Shown: positions 24,984 to 33,337, numbered from the stretch's first letter. The stretch: DNA of 64,000 bases from Marinilabilia sp046483585 (GCA_046483585.1 JAWOCV010000221.1:9400-73399), one strand, 5' to 3'. Made by a program: numbers and translations. Notes: generated by a model not told the origin, from the letters alone.

Positions 24984-26579
24984 TTACTGTTCCTCCTCAT
25001 CAGCAGGTTTGAAATGTGAAGCCACATCATGGGCCACTTCTTCAATTTTTGAAGTTACCTGGGCGTCGAATTTTTCCTGCAGTATATTTTCCATTACCTC
25101 CGGGTGTCTTAATTCCAGTGTTTCCAGAAATTCGCGCTCAAATTCCCGGACTTTATCCATGGGGACATCTTTCATCAGCCCCTGAGTACCGCAATAGATG
25201 ATGGCCACCTGTTTTTCTACGGGAACAGGCTGGTATTGAGGCTGCTTGAGCAGTTCCACATTTTTTCGCCCTTTATCGAGTACAGCCATTGTCGCTGCGT
25301 CGAGGTCTGAGCCGAATTTGGAGAATGCTTCCAGTTCCCTGTACTGGGCCTGGTCGAGCTTAAGGGTGCCGGCCACTTTTTTCATGGGTTTGATCTGGGC
25401 ATTTCCGCCGACCCGGGATACGGAAATGCCTACATTGATGGCCGGACGTATCCCTGCGTTGAAAAGGTTATTTTCGAGGAAAATCTGTCCATCGGTGATG
25501 GATATCACATTTGTGGGGATATAAGCCGATACGTCTCCTGCCTGTGTTTCAATGATGGGCAAGGCAGTAAGCGTTCCGCCACCCTTTAATTTATCCTTCA
25601 GCGAGTCCGGCACATCATTCATTTGCGAGGCGATCTTGTCGGATTCAATGATCTTGGCGGCCCTTTCGAGCAGTCTGGAGTGAAGGTAGAATATGTCGCC
25701 CGGGAAAGCTTCACGTCCCGGGGGACGCCGGAGCAGGAGCGATACTTCCCGGTATGAGACCGACTGTTTGGAGAGGTCATCGTAAATAATGAGGGCATGC
25801 CGTCCTGTATCACGGAAATACTCACCGATGGAGGTTCCGGCAAAGGGTGCATAGAACTGCATGGCTGCAGGGTCGGAGGCATTGGCCGAGACGATGATCG
25901 TATAATCCATGGCCCCATGCTTTTCCAGGGTATGCACCAAATGGGCTACAGTTGATCCTTTTTGCCCGATGGCTACGTAGATACAAAAAACCGGGTCTCC
26001 GGCATCATAAAAAGACTTTTGATTGAGGATGGTATCGATGGCTATGGCGGTTTTTCCGGTCTGACGGTCACCAATAATGAGCTCTCTCTGTCCCCGGCCA
26101 ATGGGGGTCATGGCATCGATGGCCTTTATCCCTGTTTGCAGGGGTTCTTTTACCGGTTGTCTGAAAATGACCTCAGGGGCCTTCCTTTCCAGGGGCATTT
26201 CGAACAGGTCTCCCTCTATGGGCCCTTTTCCGTCAATGGCTTCTCCCAGGGTGTTGACCACGCGGCCTACCATGGCATCTCCCGCCTTTATCGAAGCAAT
26301 CAGTCCGGTCCGCCGGACGATGTCGCCTTCTGATACCAATTGGGAATCTCCGAAGAGAACAACGCCCACACTGTCGCTTTCCAGATTGAGAATGACTCCC
26401 ATGCAGTTGTCAAATTCCACGAGTTCGTTCGATCTGGCATTGGTTAACCCGTACACGCGGGCGATGCCATCACTGACCTGCAGAACGGAACCCACTTCCT
26501 CCAGCTCTGTGGCTGACTGAAACCCTTCAATTTCTTTGCGTAAGATTTCGGATACTTCCGACGGACGTATTTGTTCCAT
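24984..26579 (-). CDS. atpA: ATP synthase F1 alpha subunit
   Basis: A 531-residue subunit with the P-loop GDRQTGKTAIAID, the alpha-type signature ending ISVSRVGGNAQIKPMKK, and the LLRRPPGREAFPGDIFY stretch. It contributes non-catalytic nucleotide sites and the catalytic arginine (in the SVSRVG region) to the beta subunit. It is slightly longer at the C-terminus than E. coli AtpA (513). The beta partner, atpD, is not in this cluster but 31 kb away on the other strand. Spacing to atpH is 11 bp. Confidence 0.96.
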   Translation of the reverse strand: MEQIRPSEVSEILRKEIEGFQSATELEEVGSVLQVSDGIARVYGLTNARSNELVEFDNCMGVILNLESDSVGVVLFGDSQLVSEGDIVRRTGLIASIKAGDAMVGRVVNTLGEAIDGKGPIEGDLFEMPLERKAPEVIFRQPVKEPLQTGIKAIDAMTPIGRGQRELIIGDRQTGKTAIAIDTILNQKSFYDAGDPVFCIYVAIGQKGSTVAHLVHTLEKHGAMDYTIIVSANASDPAAMQFYAPFAGTSIGEYFRDTGRHALIIYDDLSKQSVSYREVSLLLRRPPGREAFPGDIFYLHSRLLERAAKIIESDKIASQMNDVPDSLKDKLKGGGTLTALPIIETQAGDVSAYIPTNVISITDGQIFLENNLFNAGIRPAINVGISVSRVGGNAQIKPMKKVAGTLKLDQAQYRELEAFSKFGSDLDAATMAVLDKGRKNVELLKQPQYQPVPVEKQVAIIYCGTQGLMKDVPMDKVREFEREFLETLELRHPEVMENILQEKFDAQVTSKIEEVAHDVASHFKPADEEEQ

Positions 26580-26590
26580 ACCGGTATGTA

Positions 26591-27127
26591 TTAACTCAAA
26601 AGTTTTTTCTTCAATAATTTCATTTGGTGGGACACACTGTTGTCCAGTATTTTTCCATCCACGATCAGGATCATTCCCCCCAGAATATCCGGTTTTACTT
26701 CAGGATGAAGCTCAATGGGTGCATCAAATTCTCTTTCCAAGAAGATCTTAAGCTCTTCAATATAATCTTTTTCTAAAGAAATGGCCGATATGAGCCTCAC
26801 ATTTCTGATCCCTTTATGTTTTTTGTATAATTCTTCAAAAAAACGGATCATGTCGGAAAGCAGGGGTTCGCGGTTTTTGTCAATGACCAACCCAACGAAA
26901 TTTAGCATAACGGGGTGCTGCTCATCCCCCAGAACCTTCTGCAAAACCTCTTTTTTCCTGGAGGCTTTAATGACCGGATTGTTCAAAAACACACAGAACT
27001 CCTTCACCTCCTGGCAATGGGCAAGAAGCAGTTTGGCGTCATGATAAAGTTTGTCGAGGATTTGTTTTTCTTTTCCCAGCTCGAACAAACCGGTTGCATA
27101 ACGAACGGTTATGGGGCCTCTGTTCAT
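26591..27127 (-). CDS. atpH: ATP synthase F1 delta subunit
   Basis: A 178-residue stator subunit. The N-terminal helical domain begins RYATGLFELGKEK, and the C-terminal part contains PDILGGMILIVDGKILDNSVSHQMKLLKK, the family hallmark. It caps the F1 head and binds the b stalk. It lies between atpF (8 bp away) and atpA. Confidence 0.92.
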   Translation of the reverse strand: MNRGPITVRYATGLFELGKEKQILDKLYHDAKLLLAHCQEVKEFCVFLNNPVIKASRKKEVLQKVLGDEQHPVMLNFVGLVIDKNREPLLSDMIRFFEELYKKHKGIRNVRLISAISLEKDYIEELKIFLEREFDAPIELHPEVKPDILGGMILIVDGKILDNSVSHQMKLLKKKLLS

Positions 27128-27135
27128 TTTGTGCG

Positions 27136-27630
27136 TTAATTGAAATTCATTTGGTTAAGATAGGTGTTGATAACCTTCTTTTGCCGTTCGGGGTCGCTCA
27201 GTTCCTCCTTAATGACTTTCTCGGCAATATCCAGCGAAAGACGTCCGATGGTATCCCTGATCTCGTACAAGGCTTCCTGCCGCTGTCTTTTGATTTGCTG
27301 ATTGGCCTGCTCAAGCATTTTGTCGCTTTCTTTTTGAGCTGTTTCCCGTGCTTCTTCCAGGATGTCCGACTTTAACCTGCGGGCTTCCTTCAGTATATTG
27401 TCCCGCTCTTTCCGGGCCTCCTCCCGTATCTGACGGCGTTTTTGCTCCATCATCTCGATCTCTTCCCTTGCCTTTTTGGCATCTTCAAGGGCATAAGTAA
27501 TCGTTTCTTCCCGCACTTTCAGGGCACGAAGGATAGATGGCCAGGCGTAACGCCGGAGAACCACCAGAAGTATTATAAATGTCAGGGATGTCCAGAAAAC
27601 AAGTCCCGGACTTGGCGTTAATAGTTCCAT
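27136..27630 (-). CDS. atpF: ATP synthase Fo b subunit
   Basis: A 164-residue subunit: one N-terminal membrane helix (LVFWTSLTFIILLVVLRRYAW, about residues 10-30), then a long charged helix for the peripheral stalk (residues 35-150) with heptad-like Glu/Arg/Lys patterns. It is a single b-type, not a b/b' pair. It lies 49 bp after atpE. Confidence 0.93.
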   Translation of the reverse strand: MELLTPSPGLVFWTSLTFIILLVVLRRYAWPSILRALKVREETITYALEDAKKAREEIEMMEQKRRQIREEARKERDNILKEARRLKSDILEEARETAQKESDKMLEQANQQIKRQRQEALYEIRDTIGRLSLDIAEKVIKEELSDPERQKKVINTYLNQMNFN

Positions 27631-27679
27631 AATTGTTATTTATTCCGGAAAACCAACAAACTGTTTTTCCTTTTTGCGA

Positions 27680-27889
27680 TCAGTCGACCAACCAGGCCAC
27701 AACGATGGCGAACAGCGATACACCCTCGATGAGGGCGGCTGCCACGATCATAGCCGTTTGTATTTTTGAACTGATTTCAGGTTGCCGGCTCATGGCCTCC
27801 ATGGCCGATTGTCCGATTTTGCTGATTCCAAAGGCCGCGCCAAAAACGATAATGGCCAGTCCGATAACAGTCAAAGAAAGAGTTTCCAT
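27680..27889 (-). CDS. atpE: ATP synthase Fo c subunit (proton type)
   Basis: A 69-residue helical hairpin. The loop is SRQPE (residues 34-38), and the ion-binding carboxylate is Glu55 in AALIEGVSLFA. Sodium-binding c subunits have Gln in helix 1 at the ion site and Ser or Thr right after the glutamate. Here the aligned helix-1 residue is Ile and the residue after Glu is Gly, so proton coupling is predicted. There is a Phe/Gly-rich helix 1 with no signal sequence. Confidence 0.93.
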   Translation of the reverse strand: METLSLTVIGLAIIVFGAAFGISKIGQSAMEAMSRQPEISSKIQTAMIVAAALIEGVSLFAIVVAWLVD

Positions 27890-27909
27890 GTCTTAGTGTT
27901 TTATGATTT

Positions 27910-28980
27910 TTAATGTTCTGATTCACTTGTACTCATACCAATAAAAAGGGATGTCAGCAAGGTAAATATATACGCCTGCAACAATGCCACCAGAAGCTCC
28001 AGCATCAGCATCACCAAAGATAATAACACGGAAGCTGGTGCAATATAAATGGATTTAATTATAAAAATGATCGATACCAGGCTTAAAATGATGATATGCC
28101 CGGCCGTGATATTGGCAAACAGACGGATCATCAGAGCAAAAGGTTTGGTAAACATCCCCACGATCTCAACGGGAACCAGAAAAATCTTCACCATAAAAGG
28201 CATTCCCGGCGCAATAAATATGTGCTTCCAGTAATCTTTGGAGGCGAACAGATTAATGGCAAAAAATGCAAAAATGGCCATGGTTGCGGTGAAACTGATG
28301 TTCCCGGAGAGGTTACTGCTCCCTGGAAAAAACGGAACCAGACCAATCAGGTTGTTGATCCAGATGAAAAAGAAAAGCGTCAACAGGAAGGGCACGAATT
28401 TATCGGCTTTTTCTTTTCTTATCTGGGCCCGGGCAATGTCGTCGCGGATAAACAGGATGATGGGTTCCAGCAATGCTCTGAAGCCTTTTGGGGGAGCCAT
28501 GCCATGACGTGCGTAAGCTTTAGCTGCCGATATGAACATTAACAGTATGAGCAGTGCTGATAACAGCATACTTCCGGTATGCTGTGTTATGGAGAAATCA
28601 ATGGGAGCCGGGTTGGTAATAGCGCCGGATTCATCTTTGTGGAGTGTCCCCTCCTGGTCTGTTAAATAGAAACGTTCATTCTCAAGAACCACATGATCAT
28701 CTCCTATCGGAGCCGGCCCTTCTGAATGGTAAAAATCATCGGACGAGTAAAACCAGGGTTCTCCGTCATGCCAAAGGATCACCGGCAGCGGCATTGAGAG
28801 GTGAATGTCCTGCCCGTGGCGGTTGGTGTAATCAAGAATATGCCATTGATGGGAATCACTGATGTGTCCCATGACCAACTCAAAAACATCAAGCGGTTCA
28901 TCGTCATCCGAACTCCCGGCAGCCAGGGAGGCCGGGTTGAATACAACCAAAAATAAAAATATGAAGAAAATTGGTCTCAA
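27910..28980 (-). CDS. atpB: ATP synthase Fo a subunit with N-terminal extension
   Basis: A 356-residue subunit, about 85 longer than E. coli AtpB. The first 21 residues form a signal-peptide-like stretch ending SLAAG. Residues 22-130 form a hydrophilic domain rich in His, Asp and Trp (HISDSHQWHILDYTNRHGQDIH), predicted to be periplasmic. The membrane part then begins. The essential arginine is in ALMIRLFANITAGHII. The extension is a trait of Bacteroidota a subunits. Its role is unknown, but the many His and Asp residues suggest metal or proton buffering near the inlet channel, which is inference. Confidence 0.93.
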   Translation of the reverse strand: MRPIFFIFLFLVVFNPASLAAGSSDDDEPLDVFELVMGHISDSHQWHILDYTNRHGQDIHLSMPLPVILWHDGEPWFYSSDDFYHSEGPAPIGDDHVVLENERFYLTDQEGTLHKDESGAITNPAPIDFSITQHTGSMLLSALLILLMFISAAKAYARHGMAPPKGFRALLEPIILFIRDDIARAQIRKEKADKFVPFLLTLFFFIWINNLIGLVPFFPGSSNLSGNISFTATMAIFAFFAINLFASKDYWKHIFIAPGMPFMVKIFLVPVEIVGMFTKPFALMIRLFANITAGHIIILSLVSIIFIIKSIYIAPASVLLSLVMLMLELLVALLQAYIFTLLTSLFIGMSTSESEH

Positions 28981-29145
28981 TGCTTAATCCGGTCTTATGG
29001 TTATCTATGAATTTTTGTTATGCAATGGCAAAATTCAGTTTCTTCGGATGGTTCCGGTCTGGCTCAGAATGTCTGCGATGCTTAAGCTCAATTACAAAGG
29101 CCATATACGCTAATAACGTATGGATGTTTCAATATTTGTATGGCA

Positions 29146-29535
29146 TTATCTATTCCGGCCGAAAAGCCATTTTAATTTCCATTTTGTGTCGAGGGCCATG
29201 AGTACCAGGTAAGCAATGATTGTTGGCATAACATAAGCCTCCAGGTCATCGTGTTCCTTTTCAAAAAAGATGATGATAAGAAACGGAAGCAACAGCATTT
29301 TTAACATGGAGAAGCTCATTAGAGCCCATCCCGGGGATTCCGGCCATGACTTGCGTAACTTATTGATGAGATAGGTGCTTACAGGGAACAACATGATTAT
29401 AATGGCCACCAGGTAAAACCAGTTTTTCGGAATATGGCCCGCTTCAATGAAAACAATAAGGCCTGCCAGTCCTTTGAATAGCAGGCCGTAAAAAATTTCC
29501 TTGAATAATAAAGCTTTATAAAGGATAATTCCCAT
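29146..29535 (-). CDS. Small membrane protein at the AtpI position
   Basis: A 129-residue protein with four predicted membrane segments (about residues 14-30, 38-56, 73-90, 100-117) and a basic C-terminus KWKLKWLFGRNR. It lies between the bactofilin gene (11 bp upstream) and atpB (165 bp downstream), where other bacteria have atpI. AtpI-like proteins help assemble the c-ring or bring magnesium. The sequence is not close enough for a firm call, so the name rests on position, length and topology. No separate atpZ is present between it and the bactofilin. Confidence 0.6.
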   Translation of the reverse strand: MGIILYKALLFKEIFYGLLFKGLAGLIVFIEAGHIPKNWFYLVAIIIMLFPVSTYLINKLRKSWPESPGWALMSFSMLKMLLLPFLIIIFFEKEHDDLEAYVMPTIIAYLVLMALDTKWKLKWLFGRNR

Positions 29536-29546
29536 ATGCAGTGGGA

Positions 29547-29960
29547 TTATTTTTTAATTTCTTTGTCTTTTTCGGGCTGCGCTGTCAGAGGGGGTTGTTG
29601 TTGTTTGTTCTTTTGGTCGCCCATTGTACAGTTTCCGGTAAAGATGGCACCCGGCTCAATATTGAGTTTTCCGGTTTTCAAATCGCCGTTGACTTTTGAA
29701 CTGGTTTTGAGGGAAAGCAATTCGCTGACATTGAGTTTCCCTTCCAGCGTACCAGCTACGTCGGCATTACTGCAGATCACTTCACCTTTAACCAGTCCGT
29801 TGGAGCCGATCACCACTTTCCCTTTTGAATTTACATTTCCTTCAATGTTGCCGTCAATGCGTATGTCGCCATTGGTTTCGATGTCGCCCACAATTCTGGT
29901 CCCTTGCCCGATCATGTTAGGCAACTTGTTTTCGGGCTGCTGCTCATAAGTCTTTGCCAT
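29547..29960 (-). CDS. Bactofilin (polymer-forming cytoskeletal protein)
   Basis: A 137-residue protein with a short unstructured start, a central beta-helix of regular turns (TRIVGDIETNGDIRIDGNIEGNVNSKGKVVIGSNGLVKGEVICSNADV read in pieces, about residues 22-110) and a Gln/Lys-rich tail. Bactofilins self-assemble into filaments without nucleotide and organise cell-wall or surface machinery. It is the first gene in front of the ATP synthase set, 11 bp before the AtpI-like gene, so it may be transcribed with it. Confidence 0.88.
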   Translation of the reverse strand: MAKTYEQQPENKLPNMIGQGTRIVGDIETNGDIRIDGNIEGNVNSKGKVVIGSNGLVKGEVICSNADVAGTLEGKLNVSELLSLKTSSKVNGDLKTGKLNIEPGAIFTGNCTMGDQKNKQQQPPLTAQPEKDKEIKK

Positions 29961-30140
29961 GGTCCTTGTTTTTTGTTTTATTTATTTGTTTTGAATGAGT
30001 GCGGTATAAAAAGGTATATTTTTGTCAAAATCGAGCTGTTTAAAATTTTTGTACCGGAGTTAACTGATTGTTAATGAGGATGCAAAAATTTCAAACAACG
30101 AAGAGTTTGGCAATAAAGATGCTTTTTAGACCGGGCTCAT

Positions 30141-30308
30141 GAATAGTCCGTTAAACTTTTTCATTAACCTTTGAATGGTTTGTTTATGTCGCAAAAAGAG
30201 AGCAACCTTTCCCTTCAGCTTCGAGCTTTGAGCTTTGAGCTTCGAGCTTTCAGCGACTACTGACTCTGCGACTGAGCTACTAATATCTAAAATTCCATCA
30301 ATCTATTG
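30141..30308 (-). mobile_element. CAATAG element copy 5, carrying a heptad-repeat block
   Basis: The left end GAATAGTCCGTTAAACTTTT and the next 30 bases match the reverse complement of copy 1 almost base for base (AACCTTTGAAT, TTGTTTAT), and the right end TATCTAAAATTC...ATCTATTG matches the other terminus. In between, at 30189-30280, lies a foreign block with 7-bp repeats that also occurs at the right end of the window. Flanking 6-mers differ (GCTCAT, TATTTT), so no target duplication is preserved. The first base is G instead of C. Confidence 0.6.
30189..30280 (-). repeat. Heptad-repeat block inside CAATAG copy 5
   Basis: On the minus strand: GTAGCTCAGTCGCAGAGTCAG, then five heptads of the form RAAGCTS, then AAGGGAAAGGTTGCTCTC and TTTTTGCGACATAA. 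The same order and flanks occur three times in the last 530 bp of the window. The heptads lie at about 30213-30254. Confidence 0.7.
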
Positions 30309-30341
30309 TATTTTGAAGCAAAATTAAAAAGATTCTTTGAA

Positions 30342-31778
30342 TTATTGTTGGCGGTTCAGTAATTCCCTTAATCCAAGCAGTTGTTTTTCTTTTTTTACTT
30401 CTCTCAACTTTTTCGCGGTTCTTGTATAATACTTGTGATTTTCGATAAAGTTGATCTGTTTTTTGGTCCATTCCCGCGGGGACATTTTCCCGTTGAAAGT
30501 TTGCACTTCCTTATAAAGATTATTGGCCACGGGAATAAAATCCGATCTTCCAAGGTAATTCAGGTCGGCATCCTTTAGTATGGCCTCTAAGTGATTGCGT
30601 GGAATGGCTTCCTCGTGGGTGACACGAATCAATTCCACGATTTCCGCGATTTGTTCGTCGGTAAAATTATATCCGTGCAACACTTCCCTAGCCAATTCGA
30701 TGCTGTTGTCCTCATGGTTTTCATAAGATATCAGAAAACCGGTGTCATGGAAGAGTGCTGCGGCTTTTACCAGCAATACCTCTTCTTCGCTGATGCCTTC
30801 CCCGCGAGCGATTAGTTCGGCCTGGGTGACGACATCGATGGTGTGTTTTACATTATGGTAAGTAAGTTCGCTCGGCAACTCGTTTTCCATGCGATTGAGA
30901 ACAGCTTCCTGCATGTCGGTGAATCTAATATGCTGAACACGAACTCTGAAAAGTTCATTGGGATATTTACCCTCCCCGTCTACAGATAGTTCCGGTAAAA
31001 TTCCTTTAATTAAATACATGTCCGTTTCTCCTTTATATTTTACGGGCATCTTGCCGCGGTATTCTCCAATAAAAAATTCACTGACCAGTTGCCAGGTTGT
31101 TCCTGAGATATTGATCTCGCCGGGAATTCCGGACGATTCCATCCGGCTGGCAATGTTAACTGTGTCGCCCCAAATGTCAAACGAAATCTTTTTACGCCCA
31201 ACCATGCCCGAGATGACGGGACCTGTGTGGATGCCAATACGCAATTCCCAGTAATCCTTCTTTTCGATCATTTTAAGGCGCCGCATTTCCTGCATAAATT
31301 GTTGCATTTCCATACCGGCCAGTACCACCTCTACAGGGTTGGTGCTGTTTCTAACGGGCAATCCTCCTGCACACATATACGCATCACCAATGGTTTTTAT
31401 TTTCTCAACGCTGTATTTTTCTACAATTTCATCAAAATGCAGAAAAAATTTGTCAAGTTCATCGATCAGCTTTTCAGGATTGATCTGCTCAACAATGCGG
31501 GAGAATCCCTGAATATCTGCAAACAATACCGTCACCTGCTGGTATTTCTTGGATTTTCTTTTGGGTCCCTGATGGGTGTGAACGATAGAATCGGAATCGT
31601 ATTGTTGCTGAATGCGATGGGCCTTCTCTTTCACTTTAAGAGCCAGCGCAAGCCGCTCGGCGGTCAGGGCTTCCACCTTTTGATGAATATATCTCCGTAC
31701 CCAAACCATTATTACAATAATAAGGACGGGTACTAAAATTATAATGAGAATGATATTTAGGGAAAATATGTCAACCAT
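30342..31778 (-). CDS. Class III adenylate cyclase fused to an HD phosphohydrolase domain
   Basis: A 478-residue protein with one N-terminal membrane helix (LNIILIIILVPVLIIVIMVW), a coiled linker, a class III cyclase domain and a C-terminal HD domain. In the cyclase the metal aspartates are in FADIQGF and TIGDAY, the adenine-selecting lysine is in KIKTIGD, its partner Asp in FDIWGDTVN, and the transition-state Asn and Arg in VNIASRM, so it should make cAMP. The HD domain shows YHNVKHT, LFHDTGF, a further His in THEEAIPRNH and Asp in LKDADLNY, a full metal-site set. ATG 31778 (MVDIFSLN) is preferred. The upstream extension lacks features. The fusion suggests synthesis and hydrolysis, or synthesis and a sensor, in one chain. 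Confidence 0.85.
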   Translation of the reverse strand: MVDIFSLNIILIIILVPVLIIVIMVWVRRYIHQKVEALTAERLALALKVKEKAHRIQQQYDSDSIVHTHQGPKRKSKKYQQVTVLFADIQGFSRIVEQINPEKLIDELDKFFLHFDEIVEKYSVEKIKTIGDAYMCAGGLPVRNSTNPVEVVLAGMEMQQFMQEMRRLKMIEKKDYWELRIGIHTGPVISGMVGRKKISFDIWGDTVNIASRMESSGIPGEINISGTTWQLVSEFFIGEYRGKMPVKYKGETDMYLIKGILPELSVDGEGKYPNELFRVRVQHIRFTDMQEAVLNRMENELPSELTYHNVKHTIDVVTQAELIARGEGISEEEVLLVKAAALFHDTGFLISYENHEDNSIELAREVLHGYNFTDEQIAEIVELIRVTHEEAIPRNHLEAILKDADLNYLGRSDFIPVANNLYKEVQTFNGKMSPREWTKKQINFIENHKYYTRTAKKLREVKKEKQLLGLRELLNRQQ

Positions 31779-31909
31779 TTTAAACTGATTATCAAAATTT
31801 ATCCGCACAATATAAAAAAAGTCTTTAAAAAACAACCATTAATCTTTACTTTCGTACAGTTTATAAAAAATGGTTCAAACCCTTTAATGTTTGCAAAAGC
31901 AAAAAATGC

Positions 31910-31917
31910 TATATTTG
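31910..31917 (+). promoter_or_regulatory. -7 promoter box of the universal stress protein gene
   Basis: TATATTTG, a perfect TAnnTTTG, 26 bp before the start codon. A TTTG at 31890-31893 gives a 16-bp spacer, shorter than usual. Confidence 0.5.
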
Positions 31918-31943
31918 GTCCGTAAATTACAATCAATCTGACT

Positions 31944-32777
31944 ATGGAAAGCCTGATGCACAGTATTCTGGTTCCTTATGATTTTACCGAGGTGGGTTAC
32001 TATGCCATTTCTCATGCCGTGAATCTTTCTCATGTGTTGAATACCAACATCACATTGTTACATATTGTAAAAAAGGAATCCGAAAGTGACGAAGCCAAGG
32101 AAAAACTTAAATCCGATGCTTTGAAAGCTGAAAAGGATTTTGGGGTCCGGCCGGAGATCCTTGTTAAGGAAGGAACCATTTTTAAGACCATCAATCAGGT
32201 TTCCGAGGAATTGGAAAATGTGATGGTGGTGATGGGGACCCATGGCATGAAAGGCCTTCAGAAACTTACCGGGAGCTGGGCTCTTAAGGTGATTGTTGGC
32301 TCCAGGGTTCCTTTCCTGGTTGTTCAGGAACCTCCCAGGAAGAAGGACTTTACCAGGATTGTGTTTCCAGTGGATTTTAAATCCGAAAACAAAGAGAAAT
32401 TGCGATGGGCTGAATATATGGCCCGGTATTTTAAAACCAAGATCTTTCTTTTTTCATCTTCGGCAAAGGACGGGGGAGTAGACAACAGAACCAAGGCCAA
32501 TGTTGTGTTTTGTAAAAATTTTCTGGAAGAGAAGAATATTGATTATGAGCTGGTTCTGGCGAAAAGCAAATCCACTTTCTCCCAGGAAACCATTGATTTT
32601 GCCAAAAATAATGATGCCGATCTGATCATTATTATGACCACACGAGACATTGCTTTTCATGATTATGTGCTGGGCGCCAATGAGCAATACATCATTGCCA
32701 ACAGTGCCAGGGTGCCGGTGTTGGTCATAAATCCAAGGACCGACCTTATGAAATATGGTTATGGCGGTGGCTTTTAA
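31944..32777 (+). CDS. Universal stress protein, tandem UspA domains
   Basis: A 277-residue protein made of two UspA domains (about residues 4-135 and 140-270). The first keeps an ATP-site-like loop (MGTHGMKGLQKLTGSWALKVI), and the second is degenerate at the same place (MTTRDIAFHDYVLGANEQYII). Tandem Usp proteins bind ATP or act as scaffolds in starvation and stress responses. No signal peptide, so cytoplasmic. It stands alone with its own promoter, upstream of an 882-bp stretch without a clear gene. Confidence 0.87.
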   Translation: MESLMHSILVPYDFTEVGYYAISHAVNLSHVLNTNITLLHIVKKESESDEAKEKLKSDALKAEKDFGVRPEILVKEGTIFKTINQVSEELENVMVVMGTHGMKGLQKLTGSWALKVIVGSRVPFLVVQEPPRKKDFTRIVFPVDFKSENKEKLRWAEYMARYFKTKIFLFSSSAKDGGVDNRTKANVVFCKNFLEEKNIDYELVLAKSKSTFSQETIDFAKNNDADLIIIMTTRDIAFHDYVLGANEQYIIANSARVPVLVINPRTDLMKYGYGGGF

Positions 32778-32930
32778 TCATTCGTTTTTGTAATGCCGCA
32801 CCAGATGGTCTGTGGAAATATATCCGGGAACGGCGACCTCCTTTCCCGATACTACTATATGTTGCGCTTCATCGTTTCTTCGGATGTTTAAATTTTGAAG
32901 GATACCACTGACTTTTCTCCCGGGCACCAA
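32778..32930 (-). pseudogene. Possible remnant or very small gene, 50 codons
   Basis: A minus-strand frame with TTG/GTG near 32925-32930 reads VPGRKVSGILQNLNIRRND, continues with HIVVSGKEVAVPGYISTDHL, and ends HYKNE at a TGA that directly follows the universal stress protein stop. The composition looks like translated sequence, not random DNA. I find no ATG, no good ribosome binding site and no family. It could be the tail of a decayed gene, because the next frame upstream is closed by TAA. Confidence 0.25.
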
Positions 32931-33044
32931 TGGCTCAGTCGTCCCTTAAGTTATTTCAGGAGACCTTAAATCATTTGCTTATGCCAGCAACCCTGGCTTT
33001 ATTAAGATACTTATCATCAATAATATTATGAATCATCCTGGGTG

Positions 33045-33070
33045 TTAAATCTAAACATCTAACGGTCTAT
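33045..33070 (-). mobile_element. Decayed end of a CAATAG element
   Basis: TTAAATCTAAACATCTAACG followed by GTCTAT corresponds to the reverse complement of the left terminus of the family (CAATAGATCGTTAGATTTTT...), with changes in the last bases. The other end is not recognisable, so this is probably a fossil half-copy, 40 bp from the intact copy 2. Confidence 0.4.
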
Positions 33071-33110
33071 GGGCGAAATTAACCGTTTGTAAAACACAGA
33101 AGTAAATCTT

Positions 33111-33337
33111 CAATAGATCGTTAGATTATTAGATGTAAGATGCCTGCCTGGCGGGTTATGAAAAATTAGACTTGTTGTACAAACCATAGTTTGTTTTGTA
33201 TAGCAGGATTGTAATAAGCAAACGGCAGACAGGTAAGAAAATCCGTATAGCACTGATATATTGTGATTTAACCTTAGAAACGCCGAAGTTTTAAACAATC
33301 GAAATACAAGGTATTACAAAAGTTTAACGGACTATTG
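33111..33337 (+). mobile_element. CAATAG element copy 2, carrying a 93-bp insert
   Basis: A 227-bp element with termini CAATAGATCGTTAGA and GTTTAACGGACTATTG, flanked by exact 6-bp direct repeats AATCTT (33105-33110 and 33338-33343). Removal of the 93-bp insert at 33142-33234 leaves 134 bp that align with copies 1 and 4. Confidence 0.82.
33142..33234 (+). repeat. 93-bp palindromic element a (inside CAATAG copy 2)
   Basis: Begins GCCTGCCTGGCG and ends CGGCAGACAGGT, imperfect inverted ends. A central hairpin ACAAAC-CATA-GTTTGT is perfect. It differs from the copy at 39453-39545 at only four or so positions. Confidence 0.75.

Larger units (their letters stand above)
29961..30341. other. Intergenic region with a repeat-carrying element
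   Basis: There is no protein gene in this 381-bp stretch. It holds a TTAA pair at 30060 and 30071 (11-bp spacing, about 100 bp upstream of the bactofilin gene) and a CAATAG element (30141-30308) that contains a block of 7-bp repeats. Confidence 0.5.

Noticed and set aside
27680..27889. Sodium-dependent ATP synthase
   Set aside because: The c subunit lacks the helix-1 Gln and the Ser/Thr after Glu55 that sodium-binding c rings have.
30060..30075. Phosphate-type operator in front of the bactofilin gene
   Set aside because: One TTAA pair with 11-bp spacing exists, but there is no -7 box at a fitting distance and no phosphate context. I treat it as a chance pair.
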